64,000 nucleotides of DNA from Solea solea (GCF_958295425.1 NC_081146.1:16185805-16249804); one strand, 5' to 3'; shown: positions 28,484 to 41,622, counted from the stretch's first letter. Notes: generated from the letters alone by a model not told the origin. A program made the numbers and translations.

Positions 28484-29186
28484 GTGAGGTGTCGCCATTA
28501 GCTTTGTCAGAGCATCTTCATTCCACTATTTTTTTAATTGTGAAATATTTCCCTAATTTTCCACCAAGGTTATAATTGCGCCTCCTCGGGGCATTGAGAT
28601 CAAATGCTTTGTAATTAGCTCACAGCGACTGAGTGCGCCAATCTGCTGCTGAGTGCCCTAAAAATGATAAAACAAATAAATAAATAAACTTCTTCAAGGC
28701 ATCGTTGCTGCTTTATGCAGATTCTATATTCCTTAATAATGCATGATGGATGGCTACAGTAGAGGGCTAGGGGAGACCTGGCCTTGTAAGTGATGATCTT
28801 AATACACAGTTACAACCACAGGCAAATTCATTTGTTTGCATATATTTTTCTTTCCTTATTAAACAAATCTGTAAACAAATCTGGATTTTGATGGCTTTTA
28901 CTTAAGTTATGCATGTGCATGTCGGCCCAGCTTCCCTCCCTCACTTTCACCTTCTGTTCGTCATGTAATGAAACATTACTCTCCTGAGTTTTACGTGCGC
29001 ATTGTGTTACAGCAGCGTGTTGCGGAGGACAGGTGTGTGTGTCATGCAAATGTGTCCTGGTATCCCAGCGCATATGACACTGTGTCGACGTTGTGAAAGA
29101 AGCCAAAGACACCGGCGTTAAAATCAACATCTGTTTCTAATAACAATGTGTTATATGTGACACGTTTCTTTGTGGGAAAAATATGT

Positions 29187-29203
29187 GGGGGGGGGGGGGG
29201 GGG
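29187..29203 (+). repeat. G17 homopolymer
   Basis: Seventeen consecutive G residues in otherwise AT-rich sequence. Confidence 0.9.
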
Positions 29204-30098
29204 AAGCAACAATCACAGTTCTTTGAAAAACACCTATAGGACATCAACTCGTCAGTGTTAGTGATGAACCTGCGTCTTTGTGTCACCTTCCTTATGTTGC
29301 ATTCATGTAATAGACATTAATGAAAAAGGAAAAAAAAAGAAAAAGTCATTCAGTACGATGTAAAAGTCAGATGAACAGGGTGGCTCATTGTGCTGATGCT
29401 GTCACAGCGAAAATTTAAGTTATTGAGTTGTTTCTTACAAAATCAACAAACAAGGAAAAAAACAAAAACTCCAAAATACTTTTAACACCAGAGGAAGAAA
29501 AAAAGCAAAAGGTACCATTAGAGGTTAAATAAGACTCCATAATCTAACATTACCTCTCATTTTCATTTTATAATGACTACTTATAGTATAACATATTTAG
29601 AGCATTTCTTTTTTAAAACGTCTTCAATAACATTTAATACACAGAACGGTTTTCATATCCAATCTTTTAGGACGATGCAGTTTTCACACAATTACACAAC
29701 TACAACTTCAGTACGAACAAAACATTTCCAGTGAGTGAATTGAATTGACTTGACTTGCTGTAGCCCAGACTGAACTCAAACCTTTATCTGGGTCCACGTG
29801 GACTTAAACCGGCGCTCGCTTAAGCATAACAGATCGAGAAGATTACTGCAGAGCCAGTTGTCGCTTTGCTTTTTCCCCCTCAGTCAGATGAATTCACATG
29901 GCTATTTTGATTGTTCTTTAATCTGCAAGACTTTATGAACATGGTATTATTTTTTTATTTGTTTTAGTTTTTTTTTGTTTTATTTAAAAACTTGCATGTA
30001 CTCAGTTCACTTGTAGGAAGTCCTGCGAGTGTGCGTTTCCTGTATACCAAGGGCATTGCCGCCAGTGTCTGTGACCTATACAGCTCGACTGGCAGTGC

Positions 30099-30126
<28 letters not shown>
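30099..30126 (+). repeat. (TG)14 microsatellite
   Basis: Twenty-eight bases of TG, 60 bases before the A26 tract. Confidence 0.92.
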
Positions 30127-30129
<3 letters not shown>

Positions 30130-30184
30130 TTCTTAATGCCACAGTGTATAATTCGTCCTTCTAAATGACTGACTTTCCTTGTTG

Positions 30185-30187
<3 letters not shown>

Positions 30188-30213
<26 letters not shown>
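30188..30213 (+). repeat. A26 homopolymer
   Basis: Twenty-six consecutive A residues. No recognisable retroelement body precedes it, so a poly-A tail origin is possible but unsupported. Confidence 0.9.
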
Positions 30214-30215
<2 letters not shown>

Positions 30216-30689
30216 TCAATTATGTAAAATATTTGATTAACACAACCCCGAGTTACCTGACTAATTACACTTACAAAAATATTCATCATATGCAGTCTTT
30301 CTGCTCTGCAAATGTAGACGCACTTTGTGGAGTGAAAGTAGTCGGAGTATGAAAGCTTTTGTAGTGGTGTCTGTTTTGTTCCCGGTGTTGTTGTTATTTT
30401 GTCTATTTATTTTTGTCCACTTCACACAAAGCAACATCTGAAGGGTCTGCATGTATAAACTTGAAGTTTAGCACGAGCCACCATTGATGTGTTAATTGGC
30501 GAATTCCCTTATGGAGGAACACGTTTCAGCTTCATGTGGCCCTGAACGACTCGACTGAAGTGAATTGTTTAGAAGTCGACCGTATCATTCTTCCTTGACG
30601 CATGCTTATGTGTCCATCGTATAGAATTACTGCACTATGTTTTCATATTTTCTCCTTTACATCGACAGACTCCACACAGGCAGTCTTGC

Positions 30690-31070
30690 TTGAGATATTA
30701 CAGTGGAGAAGCAGCTGCTCAATGCCAATTTGCCCCCATGAGACGTGCCACAAAGAGTGTGCATTTGGAGGGTTAGCGAAGCGGTTTAGGGGGGGAAAAA
30801 ACGCACACCGCCATGCATGCGTCTCAGTAAACCAGTACAGGGCCGGTCTGGGCAGAGTAAGCAGCGATTCCTGCATAATAACCTGCTCCAATGAGCGTGA
30901 AAACTCCCCCAACTGGCTGCATTTATCACACATCAGCCACAACAAACGGGCTTTTGTTTCATCCGCTTCCTCTATTCTCTTGCCTTTCTCCCAACACTGA
31001 TCTGAGAGCCTCCCCTCAGCCGTTAAGTGGCCATTCACAGCCTTAACTGACAAGTCCCATCCGATCAGTA
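30690..31070. promoter_or_regulatory. Candidate conserved block, open on both strands
   Basis: Repeat-free and moderately GC-rich compared with its flanks. It contains TGCATAATAACCTGCTCC near 30873, GGCTGCATTTATCACAC near 30916 and CATGCATGCGTC near 30814. It is covered by a 170-codon minus frame (30643-31155) and a 132-codon plus frame (30602-31000), neither with a recognisable domain or codon pattern. A regulatory element is more likely than a gene. Confidence 0.28.
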
Positions 31071-32918
31071 TGGAGACAGAGAGACAATAGGTTTCTGGCT
31101 GCTCCAAATGTGAAGTGATGTCTACAGTGTGTGTTTTTTGCCACCTTAAGGTCATTGTGTGTGTTTTTTTTTTTTACCCAGATTGAAAAAAGATGAGTGA
31201 CAATGTAGTGACATCATCAGACCGGGCCAACCTCTGCGTTCTGTCTGAGCCTCTGGACAAGTTCTGTCACTGTCAGAATTCTTTTTCAGACTGATTGATG
31301 ACACCTGAATTATGCTCCCTGGTGTTGCAGTGGCACAGTTATGTTTGGTACTTGCTTATGTTGCACTACTCTCAAAGTTGCAGATGGCTTATGTAGGACA
31401 CAGAATAACAGTTGCACAGTGTGATAAAAAGAAAACGGGGGGGGGGAAAAAAAGATGAAATTGTGCTGTCTTGTGGTATCGTCTGATCATGGCATTTGGA
31501 GCATTGGAGTTTGTAAACCGGGGACGCCAATGTTTGAAGTTTGGCACCAAACATTGTATTTTCTGAAGCACTTTAAGAAGTTAATGAACAAATGCCCTAA
31601 AGACTGGAAAAAAAAACCTGTTTCCTCGAAAGCTACAGTAGCACTTTTTATTTGGATGCACTAGAGCACCAATTCCCCAGTGCGAATCAGAGCATCATTA
31701 ATTTAAAACATTACTTTTTAGACATCACCGATTGGGTTTGTTGGTAATGATCCGATTGTTCATGTCAAATCTTCATTCTTAATCAAAAGATAAAGGCAAA
31801 GGCATTAGCTTTTTGTTTGCTAGAAAAGTGAGTACTGGTGTATGTTTTACTATGAACTTACAGACAGAAACACGCACACACACACAAACACCGCCTGTGA
31901 GTGACGTGGAGGGGATGCTCACGGGCAGGGCTGCTCCTCCTGTATGGGACAGTGAATATGGGACCAGACAGGCCGCCGGCTCTTGTAAAGTCTCATCCAT
32001 AATTCAATCTTCCTCCTCCCTCAATTCAGACACGCTGTACGCGCCCAGCTACAGCGAAAACCCAAATCTGTCTGTGACAAAGAAAGGGAAGAAGGAAGCA
32101 TTGAAAGTAAGGCGAGCAGGTTGTGAGACAAAGCTATGCTGATTTTTCTTCAGTTTTAGCCCAGATTGCCCCATCTTGACCTTTACTTAGTCCACCACCA
32201 CTCCAGTACCAACATGTTTTTCCTCGTCTACGTCCTCAGTGGCTGAAGTGCACTTCTAAGATCTCCACCGTGACCTTTGCCCCTTTTACTGTGCCAAGGA
32301 CCCTTGTCTTCCTCCTTCGCCTCTCCAGCCCCCATGTGTCATTTGTTTGGTGGCTCTCCAAACGTCGCGGTATCTCTAATTACCAACAGACTCAACTTCC
32401 CAACTAAACAACCAATTACCAGCACTTTAGCCCAGCCCAGTCCCATGTTTCCTGATACAGTGGCCTATTAGGGCCTTTTATTTCTCCCCTTCCATAATTG
32501 AATCCCCTGGCTGCTCATCAGTGGGCTAATTTAAGCCAGTGTGCAGAGTTTGAAATCAGAGGGGCTGCCTATTAGACTATCAGACCCCAATTAAGTGCCC
32601 TCTTATTTCCGACATAACAAGCCACTATCACTAGCTTTGTTATTGTTTTTTCCCCCTTTCAAGTGCACTTTTTTAGGTACATCTGTGGTATGTGTGTAAA
32701 GAGGAGGAAAAAGGGAGCAATGGCACTGGGCCTTGGAAGTACTATGTCACCATGTGCACATTATAAATTGTGATAATATAATAATTTGATATCAAGGATG
32801 ATATTGAGGCTGCATGGTAATGGTTTTATGTCGGGGATGTTATGATTAACTCTATCAATTGCTGTCAAGAATTTAACCGATAAAGATGTTATTAATGAAT
32901 GAGTCAAACACGTTTATG

Positions 32919-33094
32919 TCTGTGGAGGTTCTCAGTCGTCCAGGTCATAGGTCACAGTCTTCTTCTGTAGTTAGCTGTAGGCGACTGGACTTGCTTGAGT
33001 TGAGTTGAAGACGTTGGGGGAAAAAACAGGTATTTAAACCAGTTAGTTAGAACTGAAAAACCCTCTTGGATGAGAGGTGAAACATCTTCAACTT
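32919..33094. repeat. Candidate dispersed repeat with inverted arms
   Basis: The block includes GGAGGTTCTCAGTCGTCCAG, GTAGGCGACTGGACTTGC and CTCTTGGATGAGAGGTGAAA, phrases I associate with a repeat frequent in fish genomes. GTTGAAGACGTT (33004-33015) and AACATCTTCAAC (33081-33092) are inverted arms matching at 11 of 12 positions. Class unknown. Confidence 0.5.
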
Positions 33095-33154
33095 AACATT
33101 GTTTACTTTCGTTTGTTTCTCTGGACCTCACACATCGTGTAGTGACTATTTATA

Positions 33155-33168
33155 CCAGCAGAGGGCAC
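33155..33168 (+). promoter_or_regulatory. CTCF-like core motif
   Basis: CCAGCAGAGGGCAC matches the CTCF core consensus CCASYAGRKGGCRS at every position. It lies 60 bases after the candidate repeat at 32919-33094. A single motif match in 64 kb is suggestive only. Confidence 0.35.
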
Positions 33169-35496
33169 ACAGCAATCAAACCACACGTGATTAGCAGAAG
33201 AAGAAGTCAGAGTGCCTGGAACAAAAATGTGAAGCTAGTTGTAGCGGCCTCTGAGCTGCTCCTTTGCCGTGACATAGCACCGTAACTTGGGCAAAGGACA
33301 GTGATGCTTCAGATGCATCAATCAGTGCTGAAACAGAATTAAAAAATAAATAAATAAACAAATAAATCCTCCATGACAAACTCTCTCCTCTTGATGTAAA
33401 TCCTATTAACTGGTGGAAAGAAAACTCACCAACTTTACTGCCATTTCTTTCATTTATTGATAACAATTAACCGGCAACTGTTTATTAACCTATTCAACTA
33501 ATGTTCAAGGAAAAGCTTTAATGTAAAAATCACAAACTCTGTGGAACAGATGACAGATAGTCAAGCATCTCAGTAACATATGAGAGAGCCGGTCTTAATA
33601 TTTTACAAAGATTTTCTTTCACATCATTTGGGTTCAACAAGTGCACATAACTTAAAAAAAAAACCTTTGGAAAATTTATGGAGAGTGAAGGCTTTAAAAA
33701 ATTCAAACATCCATCTTCTGCTGCCACTTGGGCCGGCCAAAATCTGATGTGGCCTAATGCAGCTTAAACTTGACAAATAGATTTGAAATGGAAAATGTTC
33801 AGAGACAAATGCCCTCACACCTCTTTCTCCCTCTCACAAGTAAAGAATATCTTACTTTTTTTTTTCTTCTTTCTTTTCTCGTGCTCCCTCCCTTTTCCTC
33901 TGTCCTGTCTCGGTGACTGGTGCAGCTGAGGAGAGCCAGAGTGTGAAAGAGGCCCACAGAGGGCTGATGAGGACTGTCTGTGCAAAGAGTTTTTCGAGTC
34001 TGGGACTGTGTTTCTGCTGCATTTGAGTGGATGTGTGCGCCTAAGTGTGGGAGTGTGTGTGGTTGTGTGCGCGCGCGGTACCAAGAAATAGACTGCGTGC
34101 GTGTCTCCGAGTCCATGTGTGCATTTTTAGTGTTAGTGTCGACTCCCCATAGCCTAATTAAAGGGCGAGGAAAGCCACTCATGGGGAGATTAAACCTAAA
34201 AGGGTAAATTAGCACTCAAAAGGGGTGTGGCAAATTCACACATACGCACAGGCCATGAAATCTCCTCTGACACCTGTGGAAAAAAAAAAGAAGAAGAAGC
34301 AGCGAATAAGTGGGATAGGATAGACCGAGGAGGAAAAACTTTTGTGTTTCTATAGCAGAGTGCTGCTCTTTATATATTTGTCGAGGTGGAGATATGAACA
34401 GCTGAGCACTTTATTCTTCTCAAGAACCTGTTCATTTCACTTACACATACATGAGATAAGTCGCTTCAGGGGAAAAAAAAGAATCATCTGCCATGTGAAT
34501 GTCGTTATTACAGTCCTGTAAGAGAGCAGTGTTATTTTCTGAGGATTTAGGCAATCAGATATCCTGATTTTCGAAACACTGCATCCTTTGTGTTCCATAC
34601 TACATATCAAGTACTTACATAGCAAGAGCAGAATGTCGCTATGTGCTTTACAAAAGGAAACGTGGAAGTGGACATAAATGCAGACTTATGGAATAGAAGG
34701 AAATCGCAAATTAACCCAGGCCAAATATAAACAGATGGGTTTTTGAGCTGCAAGTTTTTTCACACTGTCTGTATATCCTTATTCCGCAGGAAGAGTGTTT
34801 AGGAGCCACAACGTCAAAACCTCCCCTTCCCTCCCCTGTTGCATTTTTTTTTTCTTTTTTAAACATCCTTGCCACAGATTGAAAAGCACGGCGTTCTGTT
34901 ATAAATTTGTGGTCTCTTAGCCCATGTTGAGATGACATCATCGGGGTCATTTTCTCAGACTTTGAAATCTCCCTCCAGAGTCTCAGAGAGCATGACTGTA
35001 TACAGCTGTTTTCACAGTCTGGGTCGTTCTCATGATGAGGCGAAGGACTTGATCTGTAAATTGATGCAATGTCCCTCTGTACCCTATTACATGCTATATA
35101 TATATACAGAATACATACTGTGTTTTCGTGAAACACCAAAAAGAGAGTCCTCCTTTATTCTTTCAGCACTGGAGATGACTGGTTTTAATTCAGTGACTTC
35201 CGATTTGTGTCGGTGAAAAGACGAGGTTTCCGCGAGTGGAGCGTAACGTTGCGTTTTCAAGCAGACTTGCATGTGGGGAACAGATGAGCGTCATATCGTT
35301 GCTCGTTTCATCTCGTACAAATATCTCTCAGTTCTAACAGTGTGCATTAACGCCCAGGGCTACAATGATATCGCTGTCTGCTCATCTTTCTTAACCCCCT
35401 TTACTCCTCCCTCACCACATCAGTCTCTCTCTGCCACTTTCTCGTGATGCCGTGTATATCTGTGCGTCTTATAATCTCTTAACATTTTTTGGTGGA

Positions 35497-35500
<4 letters not shown>

Positions 35501-35554
<54 letters not shown>
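35501..35554 (+). repeat. (GT)27 microsatellite
   Basis: Fifty-four bases of uninterrupted GT, the longest dinucleotide tract in the window. Confidence 0.95.
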
Positions 35555-35555
<1 letters not shown>

Positions 35556-36040
35556 GAGAGTGAGTGATGGGACTCTGGGCCAGCAGCTGAGCTCTGCCAT
35601 GCTATATGTCTCTCTATCTGTTTTCCCGTCTGTCTGTTGAGCTTCTTCTGTGTTGTCTCTGCTCTCTGTTTGACTGCTATCAGACAAGTGTGATGTGTGT
35701 GTGTGTGTGTTTGTCATCTGTCAGTGTCTTTTTTTTCCTTCTTCTTCGTCTTCTTCTTCAGAATCAGACATCTAACAGAGAATCTCAGGCTGGCACCCAG
35801 ACATACTGTATAAAGATGCATACACACACAGTTTCACACAGAAATTCATCTCCAGCCTTATAGTTCTTTGCCCCCAAGGACTGTGTGTGTTTGCCCGCGT
35901 GTGTAAGACATTTCATATGTGTGTCTGTGTACACACTCTTGCATGTCTTTCTGTTTGTGGGTGTAAGAAAATAGATCTTGGTCGTGTCACGGCCGGGCCT
36001 GGAGGCACAAGAGGCTTTAACGGATGTCTCTCTCAGTAAA

Positions 36041-36046
<6 letters not shown>

Positions 36047-36073
<27 letters not shown>
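36047..36073 (+). repeat. (AC)n microsatellite
   Basis: About 27 bases of AC. Confidence 0.92.
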
Positions 36074-36078
<5 letters not shown>

Positions 36079-36345
36079 ACAGGTCTCAGACCCCTCTCCT
36101 TCCTGGACTCGCAGTGAGGAATACAGATTCTGGCTCCTCTCTAGATAGTGATCAGCCTCGCCGTGGCTTCAGAAATGCTATCTTCACCGGTCGGCTGAAT
36201 TGATAATACTCCCCCCTACGCATTTTATTACAAAGGCCCAGTTTGTAAAAAGGTAATCATTTACTGTTGCTACTATCTCCCCTGAGCCATACATCTTCTG
36301 TCTTTACAGGACAAAGTTCTCCTACTGTTACCGACGCTGTTTTTT

Positions 36346-36380
36346 CATATATATATATATATATATATTTTTTTTTTTTT
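36346..36380 (+). repeat. (AT)n followed by a T run
   Basis: AT repeat at 36346-36368 passing into about a dozen T residues. Confidence 0.9.
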
Positions 36381-36532
36381 GTGTTTGTTTGTTTGTTTTT
36401 TACTTTGCCGTTGGGTGTGCAAACGGCTACTTTTAGGTTTATCGTCTCTCACTGCCTCCGAGTTTTAGACATGCAACAGTCTCCCTGGTAGAATTAGATC
36501 TTTTTGTTAATGTATTTATTCTGTGTGGGTGC

Positions 36533-36560
<28 letters not shown>
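36533..36560 (+). repeat. (TG)14 microsatellite
   Basis: Twenty-eight bases of TG. Confidence 0.92.
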
Positions 36561-36565
<5 letters not shown>

Positions 36566-36712
36566 GTGCGTGTACAGGGACAGAAAGACTGAAAATGACA
36601 GTGAATGAGTGACTAATCCCTTTGGGCAAATAGCTGAATTCACTACCAAGCACCCAAATCTCATCATTTCAATTATCATATTTATCATATTTTCCTCTCG
36701 GCCTTAATGCTG

Positions 36713-36734
36713 TCTCTCTCTCTCTCTCTCTCTC
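36713..36734 (+). repeat. (TC)n tract
   Basis: TC dinucleotides passing into pyrimidine-rich sequence. Confidence 0.9.
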
Positions 36735-37660
36735 CCCCTCCCTCTCTCTTCTCCTCCTTCTCCCACTGCTCCTTCCTCTGTACATTAATTTATTTCTTCC
36801 CTCCACTGCTCTCCACTGGCGACATGTGAGCCTGCCAGTCATGTTGATTGACAGCACTCAAGTGGCCTACGGAAAAGCAGCTCATTTTTTTTTTCCCTTT
36901 CCCTTTCTTTTTTGGTCAGATGTTGTGCTGGTGATGCCGAGGCCTTATCAGGAAACCCAATTTATTGCCGTTTCTTTGGGCGAAAAGGGTTGCCACTCAC
37001 CCTGACTGACAGCTCTCAGATTTGCGAGCTGCAGTGCAGGGATTTCCTTAAGTTGTTTTCTTTTTTCTTCTACTGGAGATCTCTCTGCCACACATGGACG
37101 TACGTACGTGTACACAGACACAAAGACATTTGCGGCAGCTGCGTTGCCTCCTCTCCAAACCGTTTTGTTTTCATCTGACCTTGGCGGGGCTTTTTGAGTG
37201 ACGGACAGCAATCCCGGGTCCTTCTCCCCACGTAGCGGGTCGGGTTCAGCTCTGTGAACATCTTTGTTTGGGAAATTGTTTTACTCTCGGGGAGGAACTA
37301 AGGGCAAAGAAAATAAACAGTTAAAGGAAACACTGACTCGAATCATGCAGGGATTGGTATTTCTCTTGTTTTATGTTTTATGAGTGAATGGAAAAACATG
37401 TTTGTTTTCTTTGCTGAGAACATTTCATGTGGGATTACAGGCATGTGTGGATTGATGTTTTCATCTTAACTGTGTGTTGTTTTTTTTGCATTTTCGCTCC
37501 GCCGATGTGTGTATGAAGGAGTCTTTTGTTTGAAAAGACATCTATGTATGTCATCAAGTGTGAGTTTGTGTGTGTGTGTGTGTGTCGCTGTCTGCCGTAT
37601 ACATGTGATGTTCGAGTGTGTGAGCGCATCAGCTCGCGCGCATGTGCACGCATGACCTCC

Positions 37661-37821
37661 GAATCCTAAAGCTTATCGTGGCGGTGTTCCACATTATTGA
37701 TAGCAAGCCGAGATATCGACAGGCCAAGCGCCGGCAGCTTCCAGCAGCGCCGGCAAGCGGGATGGGACTTTGATATGACATATTGTGCGTCTCAGCACAA
37801 GCCATAAATAATTCTGACACG
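37661..37821. promoter_or_regulatory. Candidate conserved non-coding element
   Basis: Repeat-free, with ACATTATTGATAGC near 37691, GAGATATCGACAGG near 37710, tandem CGCCGGCAGC/CGCCGGCAAGC near 37729-37758 and CATAAATAATTCTG near 37802. No coding signal. Confidence 0.28.
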
Positions 37822-40800
37822 TTTTTGTATGCATGGGAAAGTCCTTGATTCAGCCTCCCATAAAAATAAACTTCTATTATGGAAGGTATTTGTCAAGTGG
37901 GTGCGTGATGGATGGCCCAGCGTTTACCCCGTGGCAGGACGATGGGTTATGGATGCACGCCGCCCCTTGCCGGGGGAGGAGTCGCACCCAGCAACGCTGA
38001 CACCAGAGTAATTACTGCCCTTCTCACCACGGCAACGGAGGGAGGGAAGTGGAGGAGAGATGAGGGCAGAGGGGTAGGGGGGTGGGGGCTTTATATACAC
38101 ACCTGCACCTCCCTCCAGCACTTGCACCGCACTGTCCTGTAATGCCACCAGCTTAAGTGACAAGGGTCATCGGAGGATTTAAAGGCTGAGATGATTGGAC
38201 ACAGACGGACAGTTGGGCAGACGTAGAGGGGGAGAGACACTGTAAATAGATAGATCTGTATAGTGATTGGCTGATTCACTGATTGATTGATTGATCTACA
38301 GGAGTGACAGCCTCAATCATTCATCTTGAAGATTTAATTTTAGTGCTTCTGTGAACAAAAGGAGCTTAATCTGAGGGCAGTGTTAGTGTCACTGCCTCTT
38401 CGTATAAAAACCACATTTCTCATCTATTTAAACATTATGCCGGTTTGACTAAAGATTTCACGTCTTTCTCTCCGAAATGATTATTAAATTACACAACTAG
38501 TTCACATAAATAATACATACAATACATTCCCAAACCTATGCATTCTCATGTTCATGAATATATACAGGAATTTTTGTGTTAATGAGCACATTTTTGTGTC
38601 AATCTGTGAGCCCAGCAGCCAGATTGAGCTCAGGATGGGTGCCATCTGAGGAGGAGGAGGAAGGTAGGCGTGGAGTGAGGAATGGGTGAGAGATGGATGC
38701 TCTCCTGAGTGCCACTACCTCTAGATCCCTGTGTAGGTGTGCAGGTGGTCGGGGTAGGGACCCACACACACACAGAGGCAGCCCGCCTGTGGGAGTGACA
38801 CCTGTTCACTACTGCCCATCCCTTCATCCTTACATCTGCCTCGCTTCCTGTGCCCCAACATTTCCCTCCCTGCTGTCTTCATCGCCTTCCCGTTCGTCCT
38901 CCTTAGCAGGCGTCATGGAGGAGAGACTTGTCACAACAAGCCTGGGGATAGTGAGTAGGACCGGTCCAGATGTTGTCACATGCGAGCAAAGACGGAACAA
39001 ACCCATACGATTACTGTAACATCAGCAGATTGCTTCAGTGTGGCTGAGGGTGCCGTTAAGAGAGATGATTGGTACAGGATGGTGTGTGTGAATTAAATCC
39101 ACACACTTCTTCAAAAGCACAGGTGAATACAGACCAAAGTTATTTGTCTCAAAATAGTTTGTGGAGTCACCAGAAAATGTTGTTTACATAAACCTTTCGA
39201 AGAGCTGGTTAAGTTGCAGTCCATTATATTATTGTCTAACATTTTTTACACCATATTCAGATCCTCACTATCAGTCTGATGCAACCTTCGATGTGATCAT
39301 AGTTCTTGCTATTTGTGTACATTTTATTGTAAAAGAAAAAACAAAGTATTTTCAAAAGAAGGTCATTATTTTCATTCTCTTGTATGATAGGTGTATATCA
39401 CACTCGATCGCTGATAAGCTGTTAGAGAGGGTTAAACCTCTGATGCGTCCACTGCATACTAATGCAGACTGGAGCAGACAGTATTAATAAATGCTTGTTT
39501 GCATGGATTGGGCCTTGTTTAACCTGGTAACCCTCTCACAGGCTCCAAATAGGTGGATTGCAACTGCTGTTGGCTGCTACAGAAAGGAGGTCACGGAGAG
39601 GAACGAGCCTTGGTCAATAGGCTTAGAATACCATCAGGGACTATTGATTGTGGTGGACAGTGAAGCCAGCTCTGCACTAATTGTTTCTTTACTAGCCTGT
39701 GGCAAAGACAACAGTCATGGGCAGGGACTCATGAATCTTACATCTGTTTTGTTGCGAAGGCACTGGGAGTTAATCACCTTTGATTACTGAGGGGTTTGTG
39801 TGTATACAGTACATGTGTGTGCAGGGACGTGTGGTAGTGGGGGAGGGTGGTTCTGATACAGATAGGTTTTAATGTAACGGTGGGGTGAGTTTTCACTGTT
39901 GCTTTTTAAGATGGCACTTGTGTCTCAGAATTTGTAAGTCAGTTGTTTTAGTATAAAGCAGTCCAGTCTTGTTTGCTCATTTGGGGTCCTTTGGGTTTTT
40001 CATTTTATGTCTCTGAAGCCTCTTTAAAATGCACAATATGATTTTTTGATGATTTCAAATCAGATGTGCGTCTCTACGTTATGTGGTCCTAGATCAGATA
40101 TGGCCATGTGACATGAGTGATGATATCAGAATCCATGCAGCTTTTTGCCAATACATACTGTAAGTGCTGAGTGTTGTCATTCGACATGCCCCTCTGCTGC
40201 ATGGTAAAATCAAACAACAATGGAAGAGCTAAATCTCCCTCATTTGCTGTGATATCTTCCGTTTTCTATTTCCTTATCTTACATATCTCTTGATTCAAAA
40301 ATATGGCCACTCGCTTGTCGTTGATGATGCGTGCAAAAAGTTATGTGTGTGCATGCTTGCTGTGTTAGAGGGCAGTCACATTCGTAGTCAACAGTGCAAA
40401 CTGTCAAATATGACTCAGATTTATACGCTGCGGTCGCTAATCTCAACGTAGCCATAGTGCAGCTGACTACACGGTTTACCACTTTAACTAATACTGCACA
40501 GTTTCTCTTTGCTCGCCTGTTTGTCCGCTGTGATACAAATGTTACTGTATCTCCCCCTCATTCAGTCCTGCCAGTAACAGTTTTACTGGCGTTGTGCATC
40601 TTGTCAGGGTTTCAGAGGGCAGTGTCCAGTACAGGAGTCATATCTGCGATTCTAACCTCTGCTGCAGTAGCCAGGCTGAATTCAGCTGCGTACGGCTTGT
40701 TTATTGCGTACAGCAGCAGAGTTTGTTTGTGGCCGGCTGTCAGAGCGGCCAGCCCGTTGTGATGAAAGACACTTGGACCTTCCCATCCATTTCACATTTG

Positions 40801-41618
40801 CTCCAATCAATTATTCAACAGGACAGCCAATTAAAAATGAGGGAGAGCGGTCAGGGCCTCGCCCCCCGAAGGCCGTCACTAGACAACTCTCTCCGTGAAT
40901 AATTGGTGCAATTAATTTAGCATTGAGCAATAAAGGAGTTCTCACTCTCCTCGCTCCCTCTATTTCTCTCTCTCATCCCCCCTGTATACTGCAGAACCTC
41001 TGAAAAAAAATACAAAAAAAAACAGCCATTACAGACACACATCACCGTAACACACACACTGCAGCAGTAGTTAAGTAGACATTCAGGAACAATTGTATAA
41101 CATGCAGGGATGCAGGTGATGCCAGATCTCCCAATTGAAATGTGCACTTCTTTCTCTTTAGCTTATTCATCATTGCATATCCTCAAGATAATGTTGAGCG
41201 TACTGAAGTGAAAGTATTTAGCATGTGAAGGCAGAGACCTGGAAAAATGACCCATCTTTTTGTATGTTAGTGGATGTTTTCTTTGTAATGATCACCAGCT
41301 GGAGGTAATGCTTTATCTGGCTTGTTATTTTACAGCCATATCACTAGAAATGTAGTTACATACGTACACTAACAAAAACACAGCTGTGCCCTCTGGGACA
41401 CACACACACACACACACGCACGCACACATTTGTAGGACGCAGCAGGAGAGCATCTAAACTAGGTTTCAGAACCTTGCTCAGACCATAAATTATTGCCATA
41501 CAAAGGAATTATTCTATTTACTTGATTCTATACATTCCTCTGTCTTTATTGCTCCTTATCTGCAATTATGGTTAATTTGCTGCTGCCCTCACAAGATGGT
41601 GCCTCTACCAGTAATGGC

Positions 41619-41622
<4 letters not shown>

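Noticed and set aside
30188..30213. Poly-A tail of a retrotransposed gene or LINE
   Set aside because: No coding or LINE-like sequence precedes the A26 run on either side.
33799..34215. 138-codon minus frame
   Set aside because: Low-complexity Thr/His/Lys-rich translation of GT-rich sequence; no domain.
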